Assembly (NCBI GenBank): GCA_942159475.1
Contig: OW804095.1
Location: 88,673,740-88,737,739 of the forward strand
DNA from: Sthenelais limicola
Lineage: Eukaryota; Annelida; Polychaeta; Phyllodocida; Sigalionidae
Reading direction: 5' to 3'
DNA: 64,000 nt
The notes beneath the pieces are model-generated. The model saw only the letters and a program-made list of their open reading frames with translations, was not told the DNA's origin and did not search any database. Each line of letters begins with the position of its first letter. The first letter of the stretch is position 1. Positions 1 through 12,883 of the stretch are shown here, piece after piece. The translations under genes and the position numbers were made by a program.

Positions 1-2180
1 ACCGCTGTATTACTATCTCATTTATCAGCGGAGCGAGTATCAAACTAGGTTTAGTTGACTTTTGTGGTGATGGCATTGGGCATCCTAATGCTGGAGAGGG
101 GCGCGTGTACACATCTGGACAAAAACTTGAATCTGGGAAAAGATTGCCAGACCCTTTTTCTAAAACATGACAAATTTTTGGCATTGTATTCAAAGAAATA
201 GTTCAGTTTGAAGGCTCACCTCGCTTGCCTGGCATTCACACTGCTCACCACCTTTGTTGCTATCCATTTTGGATACATCCCTTTTGCCGGTTACGTTTTG
301 CTAAACACCATTTCCAGGTACAGGACGGGTTAAGGGATTCACCAGAATGGTCATGTGATAATAAAAACAACCTTTTTTGCTAATTCTTTTTTGTTTGCCA
401 GCATCCCCACAAAAGACGACTAAAGGCATTTACTTGGTTGTTTGGCTTTGAGTGATCACCTGGCCGGAACAAGAGCTCAGGCAAAGCCCTCGAACTTGTT
501 CTTGGGCCAAGAGACCACCATTAGCCAAATAACCTCGTTATCTAATTCCTCAATATATGGTAAAACGGAATGCAGCTTCCTTGGACTGTTCCCAAGAGTG
601 ATTTCCATACCTATAAGTAATGTTTTCTTTATTCTTTGTTTTCTTTGTGTAGAAATGTATTTGGTTCATTTATTTTCAATTCCTGATCAACAAAGTCCCT
701 CACTTAGAAATGCTCAACTCATTAGCACATAATTCAGTATCTTGTAAAGGCAAGTTCACATGTCATAGAAAATCGAGAACTTGTCACTGGGCCTGTCTCT
801 CCCCCACCCCATTCTCAAGGCTATATTAATAATGACACAATGGAAATTTTATCCATATCCAATGTGATAAATAGACATCGTCTGTTGATGGGCGATTTTG
901 GTCGTAATTAAATTAAGGCAGTACTCACTAGTAGATTCACCTTTATATCTGTATCGGGCCCACCTAATCCAGCCTAATCTGCTAATCACACAGGCTTAAT
1001 TACATAGGCATAACACAAAGCTGAAGTACGTGACAAAGGCAGAATCTTGTAATTCAATAAACACTAACATTACACGTGTTCATTCTTGACGAAATGGCGC
1101 AGTGGCTTCCCCTATAGAGGGAATCCTGATTCTCCCATAGGCACAAGAGCGCACCACCAGTCACCTGGAGTTGTGAAATTAGTCTAGGAGAGTTGGCTCG
1201 ATGTCCCGATTTCCTATGTTTCCTTCATCCAGGTTAAAAACCAATGCCAGATTTGACATCCTCAACATTTTTAAGAAGGAAAACATTGGGGTTTATACGG
1301 TCTATATTGTACTTGTAATGCACATACCATGATTTCCCAACGCATGTCTACCAGCTTCCAATGCTTAGCCTAACCCTTCTTCCTCGCACTCGGCCGTAGC
1401 CTACTCGTGTAACTTTGGTAACACGCTTGTAAACAAAGCTCATATGTGCGGGACCATCGCATATTCCCGCATGATTCCCGCACGAATTTAACACAAAAAC
1501 GAAACGATTTTAATGCCACTAGCCACGGGAGATGGGCGGGATGGTGGGCAATGTCAACGTACAAAAACATTCCATATTTACGAAAGTAAATAGCCCAAGA
1601 CTTCCCTTCATTCCAATCAAATTGTGACGCTAGTCCTACTGGTGCCACACCCCCCCCCCCCTGGTCAACTCTTATGCACAACACTTATTAGAGGCTCGCT
1701 GTACAGACATTAAAACTGACAGGGAATCTGTGTATGTTGTTATTGCCACAAGTTCTGGGGAAGAGCGCATGCACATCAAGTCAATATGGAATGGGTGAGC
1801 TCTTTATCCCTATTGAAGTATGTTGTAATTGCCGATGATGCAGCTGATTAGAAAAATACAGTGAAGTCTCGGATAACAACCATCTCGGCAATGTGACCAT
1901 TCCAGTTTGGCTCAGTCCCAATAAGGATATATAAGATAAGATATATGTCAGCAACCAAACATCGCTCAAACCGGATACTGCAACATAATATGTATGTATA
2001 CGGAGCAGTAAAACTGAGTCGACTTAACGAATGGCTAAGCACCCCTCAAGCACTTTAAACCCAGATTAGATCTAATTGATGCAGCCTGTAAATATCAATC
2101 TATGTAAACATACAGCATGCATAGGTCTGATCGCCAGGAAATGGACAATAGACATCAGTACAATGCTCAAGAGACTACAG
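1..2180. other. Noncoding stretch, no gene supported
   Basis: I see no reading frame here with a recognisable domain, codon structure or splice pattern. The open frames are short and lack similarity to any family I know. A poly-C run lies near 1653-1663. The stretch is ordinary AT-rich intergenic sequence. Confidence 0.6.
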
Positions 2181-2880
2181 ACTTTTTTTTCCTTTTTTTT
2201 TAAAAGATTTTATTCAGCATTCCTGCCATCGTGGCGTATACATTACTAAATTGTTTCTTTGCTGTAATCTTGGACTTTTATATTTTTTTGTACTTTTTGT
2301 ACTGTTTTTTTGTTTTTTACCTACAACCTAGAACGATATCACCAACATGCCAGTGAATAAAAAATAACAGAAGACCATGAAGGGAGTCTTATAAACACAC
2401 ACGTGTTACTTCAAAATTCATGTACCTTTGAACACGATAAGGATATAATAAACTATTAAATTTTAATAAACTCCTTCATGAAGACTTTCACCTTATTGAA
2501 CCATTCCATGCTGCTTTTATCGAACGCAGCGTTGTATGACAAGGCTCGGTAATGCCTTTTAACTTCATTTACGAAGGCTCTAAACTCTATGATGTTGTTA
2601 TAAAATAGTTTTTGCCTGTGGATCATATTTTTGGCCATCAACAAAATCCAGTTAAAAAATATCCTATGTCTTTGGTTACCCATGTGACCTAGTAGAACAC
2701 TTTGGGCGTGAAGATCGGTTATTACAATAGGTCCCAACACCTCGTTCCCCATGAATTTTAACATAAATTGATCCCAGAAAGCTCTGGTTTTGGTACAAGT
2801 AACAAAAAAGTGTTTTAAATCGTCCTTCTCATCACAATACCTACATTTATCTTCTAACACTATCTTAATTCTTTTTAAAT
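2181..2880 (-). mobile_element. LINE 3' end with RT zinc-binding domain
   Basis: A minus-strand frame (2860-2456, 134 residues) resembles the zinc-binding region that follows reverse transcriptase in LINEs. It starts with CRYCDEKDDLKHFF and continues with TCTKTRAFW, giving a C-x2-C-x8-H-x4-C pattern next to an FW pair. The frame is followed downstream by a 3' UTR ending in AATAAA and an A-rich tract, seen as T runs at 2185-2202 on the plus strand. The copy is truncated at its 5' side near 2880, as expected for incomplete target-primed reverse transcription. The closest relative in this window is the minus-strand frame at 13,766-13,338, which shares the LLMAKN and RLFYNN-type segments. It is certainly an inactive fragment. 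I infer the clade only loosely. Confidence 0.75.
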
Positions 2881-3525
2881 ATTCGTTACAGCAAATAGAA
2901 AAAAGAAGACAGATTCATATCCTGGAGAGTGCCTTTCACCTATCACTTTTGGACAACAACTTAGATAAAACATCACTTTCGACCAGAAGCCATGCAAAAA
3001 ACAGGAGAAATTTAATACTTAGTATTCCCAAATCTATATAATACAGAAATAGTTTTCTCTACAAAGCAAAAATAGCCTGGAACGCACTATCCACAGAAGC
3101 ACGTGAAATTGAAACTAGGAAAGAACTTAGAAAATATTTAGAAAATATTGATGTTTTATAATATTAGAAAAACATGGGATTTGATGGAATCAATTGTGTG
3201 TACGTAAATACAATGAGTGTCTATAATTAACTGATGGTGCTATGTATCATAAGAACTGGTCTTAGTCAGTTTTGATATTATTATTATCTGTTTTATAACT
3301 TGCTTTATAACGTAATAATTTGTTTTACAACTTTAGCTTGTTCTTGCCCTGTTAATATGTGTCTCTAGCCAGTCTCTCCGTTAGTATAGATGTCTTTCTT
3401 ATTATGAGGTGGCGGCTGGAAGACCTGGATTTTATCCAGAAGCCTGGTCACCATTTGTCTAACTTTCATACTTGTACCTCTATAACCTCAGGCAAATAAA
3501 GTATTTTTCAATTCAATTCAACATA
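2881..3525 (+). mobile_element. LINE RT C-terminus and 3' tail
   Basis: A decayed plus-strand fragment abuts the previous LINE head to head. Around 2880-3160 two frame pieces read EKRRQIHILESAFH and, after a stop, YKAKIAWNALSTEAREIE, which match the usual end of LINE reverse transcriptases (an R-rich segment, then WN-LP/S and a final basic helix). A 3' UTR follows, with AATAAA near 3495 and a tail of CAATTCAATTCAA repeats near 3507-3522. Such short-repeat tails are typical of CR1/L2-like LINEs in invertebrates. An in-frame stop breaks the reading frame, so this is not functional. Confidence 0.65.
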
Positions 3526-3897
3526 TTCAGTAATTTCTGCTAAAGTAGACTGAGAAATGGTCAATACTAGGTATATATGTGTACATATGCGTATACTTGT
3601 ATTTTACTGTACGGTGAAGTGTGTAGCACATAACATTTGTATGTAGAGGTGTGTGGTACATACCATGTGGTACATTGTTTTGTACCACATGGGCGGGTGT
3701 GCAAAATTGGTGTGCAAAATAGACTCATTTGATTGGTTCCCGTCCAATGTTGCAACGTTAAGATGTACACTACTGCTTTGTCACCCGCATCAGTGAGAGG
3801 AGAATGGCCGAAACTTTGTAAGTAAATAAAGGACTATTTGTTGTAATTCATAATAAATTTAACACCACCATGGAGTAAAAATAGAACTGCATCTCAT

Positions 3898-4027
3898 AGG
3901 TGGTCTGGCATAAAGGATTACATTGACCCTTGATGATTCTTTTCAATATAACACACTCGCCTACGGCTTCTGTGCCATGTGAAAGGAAACGTCTCAGGTC
4001 AATGTGATTCTTTATGCCAGACCACCT
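3898..4027. repeat. Foldback element with shared loop signature
   Basis: The ends are AGGTGGTCTGGCATAAAG and its complement near 4010-4027, with further imperfect pairing inward. The centre (3954-3974) reads CACTCGCCTACGGCTTCTG, the reverse complement of the loop found in the 24.6-kb foldback and close to those at 14.8 and 17.0 kb. Confidence 0.65.
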
Positions 4028-4940
4028 ACTCTTGCAGTACTATCATAGCATTGATTCAAATCATCTGTTTAGTTATGTTGAATTGTATTTTCAACCTCAT
4101 TTTTGTCTGAAATGTGGAACATTAGATTGGATTGGTGAAGGCAAATTGTACATTTTCTGATGACTTGACAGAGCGTGACTCAGTTGTGACCTGAAGGTGC
4201 TGCAGAAACCAACCAATTCCCATAGGTGTCGCCCCAGTCTCTTTATTTCAGAGAAAGGATACATGCTCAAAATGGCACCCAAACAGCTTTTTACCGTCAC
4301 CTCATATATATGGTCATTTACGATGCCACAGAATGCCCTCTCAACCTCTCTAGATCAATGTATAAGTCCATTTGAATTACGTCAAGCATTCCCAGGTTTT
4401 AAATAGAAAAAGTTCATTGTGTTAATTACATACAAAAAATAATAATTATGTAAATATTATGATTATATGTGAATATATAGAAATATATGTGATGTCTATA
4501 TTTCTATGATTTATCTTTGCAATATTTTATTGCTTTCTTTGTGTACACACAAACCGTTTTTTCACAAGGCTTGATGTGGAATCGCAGCCATTGCAGGAAG
4601 GCATTTCTAATAATCCAAACTGACAGAAAAAGAACAAGGTAGTAGTGCTCTTGAAGGTGGCTGCAAGGAGACTAACTGACTGCGGTCAATGGAGCGGTCA
4701 CTAGCACAATGGGTGGCGCCATCTGTTGTCTAAGTATACTAGCATATGTAAACCATATACACAGCATATAGAAATATATGTGGTGTGACCTGAATCAACC
4801 ATTCTTTACCGGCCTGCTACATCAGAGGGGTGTTGCCGATGCCTGTTTGTTGCATATTTGTGCCTAGGTTTAAAGGTATAGGGGTTCGTCCAAAAGTACG
4901 GCCCTAGTGGCTCCTAGTTGCACTATACTAGCCATGGTCA
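4028..4940. other. Noncoding stretch, no gene supported
   Basis: AT-rich sequence between a foldback element and the tandem Helitrons. It includes short repeated runs of the GAAATATATGTG type near 4478 and 4770. No coding or RNA gene is supported. Confidence 0.55.
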
Positions 4941-6424
4941 TCTCTATATTAATTTAATGGTGTTTGAACCTGAGAAGAACCTATCCTCTCAGAAACTGCT
5001 CGCCAGATCTCCATTATATTTCACATGCACATTGCCAAAAATAGTGCCAAGCCATTCCGCTATGTTTCATTAACACTTTTGAAGGACATCAGGGTTATAA
5101 ATGGGTTATAAATGGGTTGAAATTGAACACCCCCATCCAGGGGGTTACATGGGCCTGAAAACAATCCCCTACCAGTGCCCCTGTTGTGAATCTTGCCTAT
5201 GTTCTTTCCACTGAGATGATTTGCCAGTGTTGCACTTTCTGTGTTTCGACTCTGGATCTCTTCCAGGCTTAAGTACTATCGATATTTATAAGTGAAGGTG
5301 ATCGTCAAGGGGGTCCTTGTTCCCAACCTGCTTTTACATACAGGTTCTCAGAGAGGTGATGTATAGTTTATTAAGCAATACAAGGTATCTCAATATCAAG
5401 AAGGAACATAATATTATAATGAAATACAAATACACATCAAATATAATAGTTCAGAGTAATAAGAGAAACATATAACCTCAATGTTAGTTGAAGTCTAAAT
5501 AATGTAATATCAAATCGCAAAGAATTATTCCATAAAACAGTAATATAATCATATAATAGAATCCTGATGATCCCCGGCCTCCTAGCGGGATCCGGAGGTA
5601 TCCCGGAGGTATCCAGAGGTTACCCAAACAAGAGGGAGGTTCGTAACACCCCTACACCAGAATGAGGCAATTTGCATATTGGTTGGATTGAGGTCATGAC
5701 GCAATGTTGTCTGTTGCTAAGCAGCACTCAGATGACCGCTCATCCACGCCTGGGTGAAGCGGACTGAAACTTTGCACATCATTGTTCACTACAGGATGGG
5801 AGATATATTTCCCCATATTTTCACCAAAAGGAACTCACAGTACATAATAGTAAGCAGGATTAGGAAAGTGGGAGGGGAGGAGGGGGACAGGGTCTTTTAT
5901 CACAGACAAAGTGCAGACAAAGGCACTTAGTTCTTTATCAGCCTCTAACTCTCTCTCTCCTCTCTCCCTCCATCTCTCCCCTGTTTCCCTCTTGCTCCCT
6001 CTCACTCTCTCTTGGAATCAGGAGTCTCTCACTCTCTCTTGGAATCAGGAGTCTCATACTCTCTCTTGGAATCAGGAGTGGGATCGGGAGAGGGATCGGC
6101 AGCGAGAGTGGGATCGGAGGAACATGTCTAATGCAATAGGGGGTGTGGGGGACGGGCAGGGGGAAGGGGAGGGCAGGGAAGGAGAGTGTGAAGATGTGGG
6201 CCCCACTGTTGGGGGGGGGGGGGAGTTGTAGGCAACAACAATACAACAGTGACAAAAAAACATCTTAACAGGGTTCCATTTGAGGTATGAATGTTAATAC
6301 AGATACTTACTTACAGAGACAACTTGAAAGAGAAAGATCATTGGAGAGGGAACAAGGAGAGTGGGAAGATGTGGGCCCCACTGTCCCAATAGCAAATCCT
6401 GTGCAAAGCACGGGTATTTGCTAG
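4941..6424 (+). mobile_element. Non-autonomous Helitron, copy 1
   Basis: The left end is TCTCTATATTAAT preceded by A. The right end has a stem-loop (CCTGTGCAAAGCACGGG, 6399-6414) followed 10 bases later by CTAG at 6421-6424. A 5' TC, a 3' hairpin and a terminal CTAG inserted between A and T are the classic Helitron signature. The inside is non-coding: a unique-looking segment, then CT/GA-rich low-complexity DNA with three tandem copies of a 21-base unit containing GGAATCAGGAGT (6012-6080). There is no Rep/helicase frame, so it must have been mobilised in trans. A second copy follows without a gap. Confidence 0.75.
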
Positions 6425-7131
6425 TCTCTATATTAATAAAATAAGCGTTTCGAGCCTTAAACCCCTATCTTCTCTGAAACCGCTGTCCAGATCTCCATTA
6501 TATTTCACATACACATTGCCAAAAATGGTGCCGAGCCATTCCACTATGTTTCATTAACAAATTAGGGTTGAAAAGGGGTTAGAAATGGGTTTACATCGAG
6601 CACCCCCATTGGGCCCCCAGTGCTGCCTGAAAACAAACCTATCAGTGCCCCTACACCAGGTTTCTGGGTCACCCAAAGCATGGCGTCATGGACAGGTACC
6701 TTGGCAAGTCGTTGCTTCACTATTGGACGAGAGTTGATATATTTCACCATATTTCCACCAAAAGGAACTCAGGAAATGTCCATTGTGGGGGCAGGGGGAG
6801 AGGCAATGGGAGGCAAAAAACCATCTTAACAGGGTTCCATTGGAGGTATATGGGGCGGGGGGAGAGGGGAAGGGGGATGGGGGAGGGAAAGAGGGGCAGG
6901 GGAGGGGAAGGAGGGAGAGGGATGGGGGATGGGGGAGAGGGAATGGGAGGCAACAACAATACAACAGTGACAAAAAAACATTTTAACAGGGTTCCATTTG
7001 AGATATGAATGTTAATAGAGATACTAACTTACAGAGACAACTTGTAAGAGAAAGATGGTTGGAGAGGGAACAAGGAGAGTGGGAAGATGTGGGCCCCACT
7101 GTCCCACTAGCAAATCACGGGTATTTGCTAG
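6425..7131 (+). mobile_element. Non-autonomous Helitron, copy 2 (tandem)
   Basis: It begins TCTCTATATTAATA immediately after the CTAG of copy 1 and ends in a decayed hairpin plus GTATTTGCTAG at 7121-7131, followed by T. It shares both ends and several internal blocks with copy 1: TCCATTATATTTCACAT near the start, and GGGTTCCATT with GTGGGAAGATGTGGGCCCC near the end. It lacks about half the copy 1 interior. GA-rich low-complexity DNA occupies 6841-6950, and apparent reading frames there are artefacts of that composition. Confidence 0.72.
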
Positions 7132-8806
7132 TTCCTATATAAATCTAATAGCAGTGGTCCCCCTAGTGTCTATTGTCTAATGAAAATGCATTTTGATTAT
7201 TTTCACATAGGTTTTCTTATTGTCATGACAATATAAACATTTTTCACTGTGGGAAGTATAATCACAATCATATTGATGCTCTTGACTGCTTAACTGATCA
7301 AGTAGCCTGCCTGCCACAACCTGACTTTGGTCCTGATTTGGAATGGCTTGAGCAAGTTAGCATCACAGAAACAAAGTGTAAATTTAATTTTTCACTGTGG
7401 GAAGTATAATCACAATCATATTGATGCAAAAACCCCTTCGGGTGATGAGACATTCCATGTAAATGAGTTAAAAGTCTGTGCAATGACGAATATTAATTTG
7501 AAATGAATGGCATTAGCCAGACCAGCTATGAAAAGTGGACTACATGGTCAACTTTAGAGGTCTCTAACTTTTTTAAATTGGGGAAAGATATGATTTTTTT
7601 GTTAATTAGTGGGATATGACCTCAAATAAAGTGTAGCAAATCTTAACTAATTTGGACTGGATATTTTTTTATCATTCTATAAAACGTTGAAAAAACACAC
7701 ATTTTCTCAGGAGTTCCCACAGTAAACCACCATTTCTTTTTCAAGTGACTCTACCAAAAACAACCAACGGGGTAACATGACTTATTTTTCATTTATTTGT
7801 TTCTTCTGTAGTAAGGAACAATCCCTGAAAGTTTCATGGCAATTGGACTGGTCGTTTGTTTTCATTGAACTGTATACCTTTAAAATCAGGTGTGAGAAAC
7901 ATGAACTTCAAAGTCCACAGTTCAAATTCTGGGACATCATACAGCAAATGGAATTGGCAATCTTTGCATTGATAAGGGCATTTAGAGAGAGTAACTTTAC
8001 CCTCTACTGCCAAGCGCTTTCAGAGCACATACCATATTTCTATGCTAATAACAATGTGAAATGTGCCTATGATATTGGAGGGGGCGGGAGGCTAGGGGCC
8101 CAAATGTTATCAAATTAGTTGAAATAGCCATGTATCATATATCTGTAATTGTATGTATCTATCTAAAGATATGGTGATATTTTGGACAGCATAATCCTTA
8201 TTTGTGTTCACAATAAGTATACTTGTCACGTTGTGTGTGTGTATGTCTGTGCAAGTCTAGCATGTAGGTGCGGGAGAGCGTCAGATTCAAACTGACCTCA
8301 ATCAGTGTATGCCTGCCAAGCGCTATTAATAGACGAAGTAATATAGACTACCTGCATTTAGTCCCGCTAAATGGAAGCAACTATTATGTTTAGGGATTAG
8401 TTGACGCTGCTAATTCTGACAAAAGGGCATTGTCAGAATTACCAGTGTCATCTAATCTATTTACTATATGTTTGGGCCTTCAAATAAAATAATGCAAGCA
8501 TTGATGCTTTTAACTTGTGGGTATTCATTAATTAAGGTACATAAATTGGCATTGACTTAATAATATTGAATATTATTGAATTATCACATTTTGACTGACA
8601 AAGTCCATAGTTCACCTGATTTGCCTCTTTACTCTGACCCTGGTTAAGAAAACAGACCAGATAGGTAATTCTTCATCCAGCTGATGCTTTTGACCCGTAC
8701 GCATTGCATAAATACTGGGAGGCTCAGATCGGGTTTAGATAAACAAGACGAAAATGTAGACATCTCTTGCCTTCGTCCTGGAGGAGAAGGCGGCAGGAAT
8801 GGAATC
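7132..8806. other. Noncoding stretch with a short direct repeat
   Basis: No gene is supported. A roughly 40-base direct repeat containing TTTTTCACTGTGGGAAGTAT occurs at about 7238 and again at about 7387. A 113-codon open frame (7777-8118) has no recognisable domain and I do not call it. Confidence 0.5.
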
Positions 8807-9003
8807 AGTCCAGGCTAGGCTCACAGCCTCTCAGATCAGATTAGGTTGGTATATCAGTAAGTGGACGCCTACTGCGCTAATGTCTTTCTAGGCATGGAGT
8901 AGGCCAGCCACCATATGAGATTTTAATGGGATTTAGCGATTAGGAGCGAGATACTTTCCCTCAGTTTGGAGAGACTCTCCCTCAGTTTGGAGAGACTCTC
9001 TCA
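8807..9003 (+). repeat. MITE family copy 1
   Basis: This segment aligns by eye with copies at 34,444-34,616 and 36,665-36,843. Shared blocks are CTCTCAGATCAGAT, GTGGACGCCTACTGCGCTAA and GTTTGGAGAGACTCTC. It has a tandem duplication of the last block near 8957-9000. Confidence 0.6.
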
Positions 9004-9494
9004 TGCTTTATTTCTGGATGGTCGGCATCCATCCGCGTTTGTTTACAACAAAGCGTAGCTTCTGATTGAACGTTTCGGAAGGGAGGCTTGATATCCATTT
9101 GTCTTCATTTACTTTCACCGAGAACTAACCATGCAAAAGCGTTACCATACACTAAACTATCAGGTGCGGATACTTCTGGACGAAGCGTCACAATCCCGCG
9201 GCTCAGGCCGTGGCCTACTTCTTAGCCTTTCATGAGTGACATCAGACCCTTCCGGTTCAGCAAGGACCATGTATGGGAGTCAGGCAATATCGACCTGTTT
9301 GCATAGAAAACAAGTTGCAGGCCCCAAACCAGTGACTGATTCTTGTAGATATGGATCCCCTAGACAGGATTATGAAGAAAAATCTTAGCTAACTCACAAA
9401 TTCTATTACCTGTAGTACATTTTCTATTAAAGACTCACTCGGCATGAGTCACCCTAGGCGCATGACTCCTGGAATGAAGGAGTGCACTCCCGAC

Positions 9495-9572
9495 TACCGC
9501 TGATAGCAACGAGGCAAAGCGCTGGACTCCAGACCTGAGGGTTGGGAGTTCAAGGCTCGTCGTGGGCACAGA
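9495..9572 (+). repeat. tRNA-derived SINE head or tRNA relic
   Basis: The segment has the layout of a tRNA-derived Pol III promoter: an A-box-like TAGCAACGAGGCAAAGCG, an anticodon-arm-like GCTGGACTCCAGACC, and a B-box-like GGGAGTTCAAGGCTCG near 9541-9560. I could not fold a complete cloverleaf, so a SINE head or pseudogene is more likely than a functional tRNA gene. A T-rich run at 9571-9587 follows. Confidence 0.4.
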
Positions 9573-9627
9573 TTTTTATTTTTTCAACCTCTACTTGTTG
9601 GGCCGTGTAGAGCTGTATAGTCAGCCT

Positions 9628-9686
9628 ACACGGACGGGACGGGACGGGACGCGACGGGACGGGTGGGGGGACGGGACGGTGGGTGG
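9628..9686. repeat. GGGAC minisatellite
   Basis: Tandem GGGAC/GGGACG units on the plus strand with minor variants, about 60 bases long. Confidence 0.85.
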
Positions 9687-12029
9687 CTTTTGCAATGGGT
9701 CAGATTGGGGAATACTGGTCATTTGAAAAACAAAATATCCATAATAATGTTGAAGAATAATCATAATCGTCACCCCAAGACGCAACTCGCAGCCGCTACA
9801 CACTGGACTAAAGAGTCGAGGAATAAAGCAAATAGAGATAATAATTTGGTTGAGGAATGAGTGAGTGAGTGAGCTTGATTACTTCTATAAATAAACAAGT
9901 TACTAATAAAGACTCATCACATGCGCTGGACCAATAGTACTGTACTAGATCTTCGCACTTCTCGTCGCACTTCTATGGATATAGTTATGACACAATCTCA
10001 CAGGCTTGTTACGCCATCTCTTGATAATTAACCCTCTTTTAAAATGGCATTGGAGGTCAACCTCAGAGATCTAGGCCTCGTGTTGGTAGCAGGCTTTGCC
10101 TAAAACTCACAGAGTTGAGGTCTCGCACTGTACTTTTTTTTATTGAACGTCAGCCATTCTTATGAAAGTCATTGATACTGGAATGGTTAACCACAGTGAT
10201 GTACAGGGTTTATCAATATCTCCTTTCTTTCCTCCATTCTCTCCTTCCAACAAGCTCTTGGTCTGTTTTCTTAATCTTTCTCTCCCAGCTGGAGAAAAAA
10301 ACAATCTTAGACCCAGTTTCCTTCAATATCTTCAATAATCTATTTGTCGTATATATGTAAGCCATTAACCAGTTGGGATATTCGGAATAGGTAAAACAGT
10401 ATTTGAGTAGAAAGTAAATAGTATATTATAGAAAAATGAGGCATATAAGTCGCAAAATTAATATTTTCTTTATAGGAATGCTCTCAATTGTGGGATATGT
10501 TCATCGTTGGAATTCACTTAATCTCATCTTTTTCAATATGATGGATCTCAAAATCCTTTTTCCTTCGACGTATGACTAATTCTCCAGTGACATATCCCAT
10601 ATGGCGTAAAACAACCGAGGGCAATTTGTATTATGATCTGAAGTCCACCACGATAGTGCTTACTTTCCATACGCCACAAGACATGTCCTGTATCATCATA
10701 AAGCAACGAGACAATGTTGTTTCTAATCAAAGTTTTGCTAGAGTAACTAACTCTATTACTAAGAGAAAAATCAATAACTCTAAATGTAAGGCAGGAGTTA
10801 ATTGTACGGGAATAATTAGGATATGATCGTACGCCACTATGCAATGAATAATATCATAATTATTATGTAATCATTCATTTTACTTTATCGGAATTTTATT
10901 CTGTTTTCGTCAACCATGATTTAATCTAATATTCGGAGCCAAAAGTAGACAAGGCGATTGTAGCTTTTATCTTGCTGTTGAGGAAGAGGCAAGTGTGGCC
11001 TCGGGCCTAGTAGAAAAAGATCGCTTCATACTATAGGCAGTATCTAAAAGAAAATATATAGAATTTTCATGAAACCAAATGGCACACCCTCAACTGGAAG
11101 AAAGTTTCAGAATGAGAAAGCAAACATTTTACCACAAAACAAATCTGACCAAATGTATTAATTGTTTGACCTATAGACCGAAGTTTGCAGCATTGTGCTG
11201 CTGTTACTGTTTATTCAAGAGTTTGATATCGAATCGCCGAGAAAAAAATTAAGCCAGTGAGCGATACTATGTGAAACCATAGCAGCAAAGGCTAGGATAC
11301 TTGGTGGTCAGAAAATGCATGATTCGTCCTGATAATTCCTCAAAAAAAACCCTCATTTAAGATACAAATGACGTTCTAAAATACAGAATAAATTAATGTG
11401 TTTAGATATAGAACAAGTGATTAATATCGGGTCATTGCCTTGGGAAGCGAAGTTTGCTTGCTAGCTAAATCATATCACATCAATTCTGCTGACGTTCCCT
11501 CAGCCTTCTCAGATTTTGGTCGTCGTGCATAGACACTGGGACAATTTTATCTCCCTGCCTACCTCGCTCATATCATCTCTTATCATATCACTAGCATAGT
11601 AACCGTCCTTTGGACAATTAAGATCAGGGCCCTGTTTCAAAATCAGGGACATAGGAATTAAGTAGAAAAACATCCTATTTGGAACAAATTCCGTTTCATA
11701 ATCAAATTTGAGACATTCGCACATTCACAAGCAACTTTATTTGCAGCCCATGTCGCCTCCCTGTCTGATATCACAGGTATTACGTAATAAGACAAACACT
11801 CATGGCCAGTCCCATTACCCACCCTCACCCGGTCATGGTTGGGTGCACACTGTTGTGCTGCGAATATGCTGCAAAGTGCTGTGGATATGGTCGTGTGAAT
11901 GTGCGAATGTCTCACATTATGAAACACCATTCGCAAATCTTCCAAATAAATCTGTCTATGTCTCCTTCATTATGAAACAACACCCGGGTAGCTTCTCCAT
12001 GAAAGGTATGGTCAAGAATGGGTAGGACG
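9687..12029. other. Noncoding stretch, no gene supported
   Basis: No coding region or RNA gene is supported. A GAGT microsatellite lies near 9857-9873. The segment at 10,495-10,580 resembles 32,447-32,525 (shared CTTAATCTCATCTTT and nearby blocks), which indicates an old dispersed repeat. Short frames between 11,509 and 12,025 overlap each other on both strands and show no domain. Confidence 0.5.
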
Positions 12030-12215
12030 TGTCCTATTCCCCTCCCCCTCTTTGCCTATCTCTCTTCTCGCTCTTTTCCTTCTTAGCTCTCACCTCCCCT
12101 CTACTATCTCTCTCTCTACCCACCTCCGCCTCTCCTGCTTCTCTTTTTCCCTCTCCTCTCCGATTCCCCCCATCCTCTTTTTCCCTCTCCCCTCCCCCTC
12201 TGCACAAAACGTCGC
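12030..12215. repeat. CT-rich low-complexity tract
   Basis: A polypyrimidine block on the plus strand. It begins CCTATTCCCCTCCCCCTCTT, a phrase repeated almost exactly at 14,438. Proline/serine/leucine-rich translations from it are composition artefacts. Confidence 0.8.
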
Positions 12216-12883
12216 CGATCGCCTTTTATATATTAGATAATAATGGAGGGGAACTCTCAAGAGCACTGCTGAACATTGACTTTCACCCAAAATGACTCGA
12301 CCAAAACATAACAAAATATATTTCTCGTCAAGAATATAACATGTTTTACTGTATTCTCGTTGATAATGATTACATGGTGCTACACAAACTGATGCTATTC
12401 TACGCTAAAGATAAATGATATAGAAAAGGGTTCTAGGGATGCTTTTAATGTTAAACCAAACATTTATCATTACCGCTAAATTCAGAAATTGATAGACTAA
12501 AACTAGACAATAGAACAGTTATGAAATAGTCACCCCCTAATAATACAAACAGCTAGTCAAATAATGAAATTATACGCATGATACATGTTATCATAATTAT
12601 ACCCTATTTGTATATATATGAAAAGGGGGGGTATTTTTCATAGACAACAGAGCAATTAGTCAATAAACCAAATTAAGTTATGAGAACCATTTGTTTCAAG
12701 TGGTCGATATACGTTGGGTTCAATAAATTGGGTTCTCCACTGGAAACATCTATGAAAAAAGAAACTGAAACGAAATTCCTTGCGGACTGGTAGCTACCAC
12801 AGAAGTGTAGAGTTTGTAAGTATTCTATAGCCACCAAGGAATTGTAAATACAGAGAAGTTACACAGTGGGTTCGTTGTATAAA

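Noticed and set aside
1090..1180. tRNA-like segment with TGGCGCAGTGGC
   Set aside because: The A-box resemblance is not followed by a convincing B box or cloverleaf.
5911..6263. Overlapping serine/arginine/proline-rich frames in both strands
   Set aside because: They come from the CT/GA-rich and 21-base tandem repeat interior of the first Helitron.
6686..7008. Glycine/arginine-rich and proline-rich frames
   Set aside because: Translations of a GA-rich low-complexity tract in the second Helitron, open in several phases at once.
7777..8118. 113-codon open frame
   Set aside because: No domain, no splice context, no compositional support; chance frame in AT-rich DNA.
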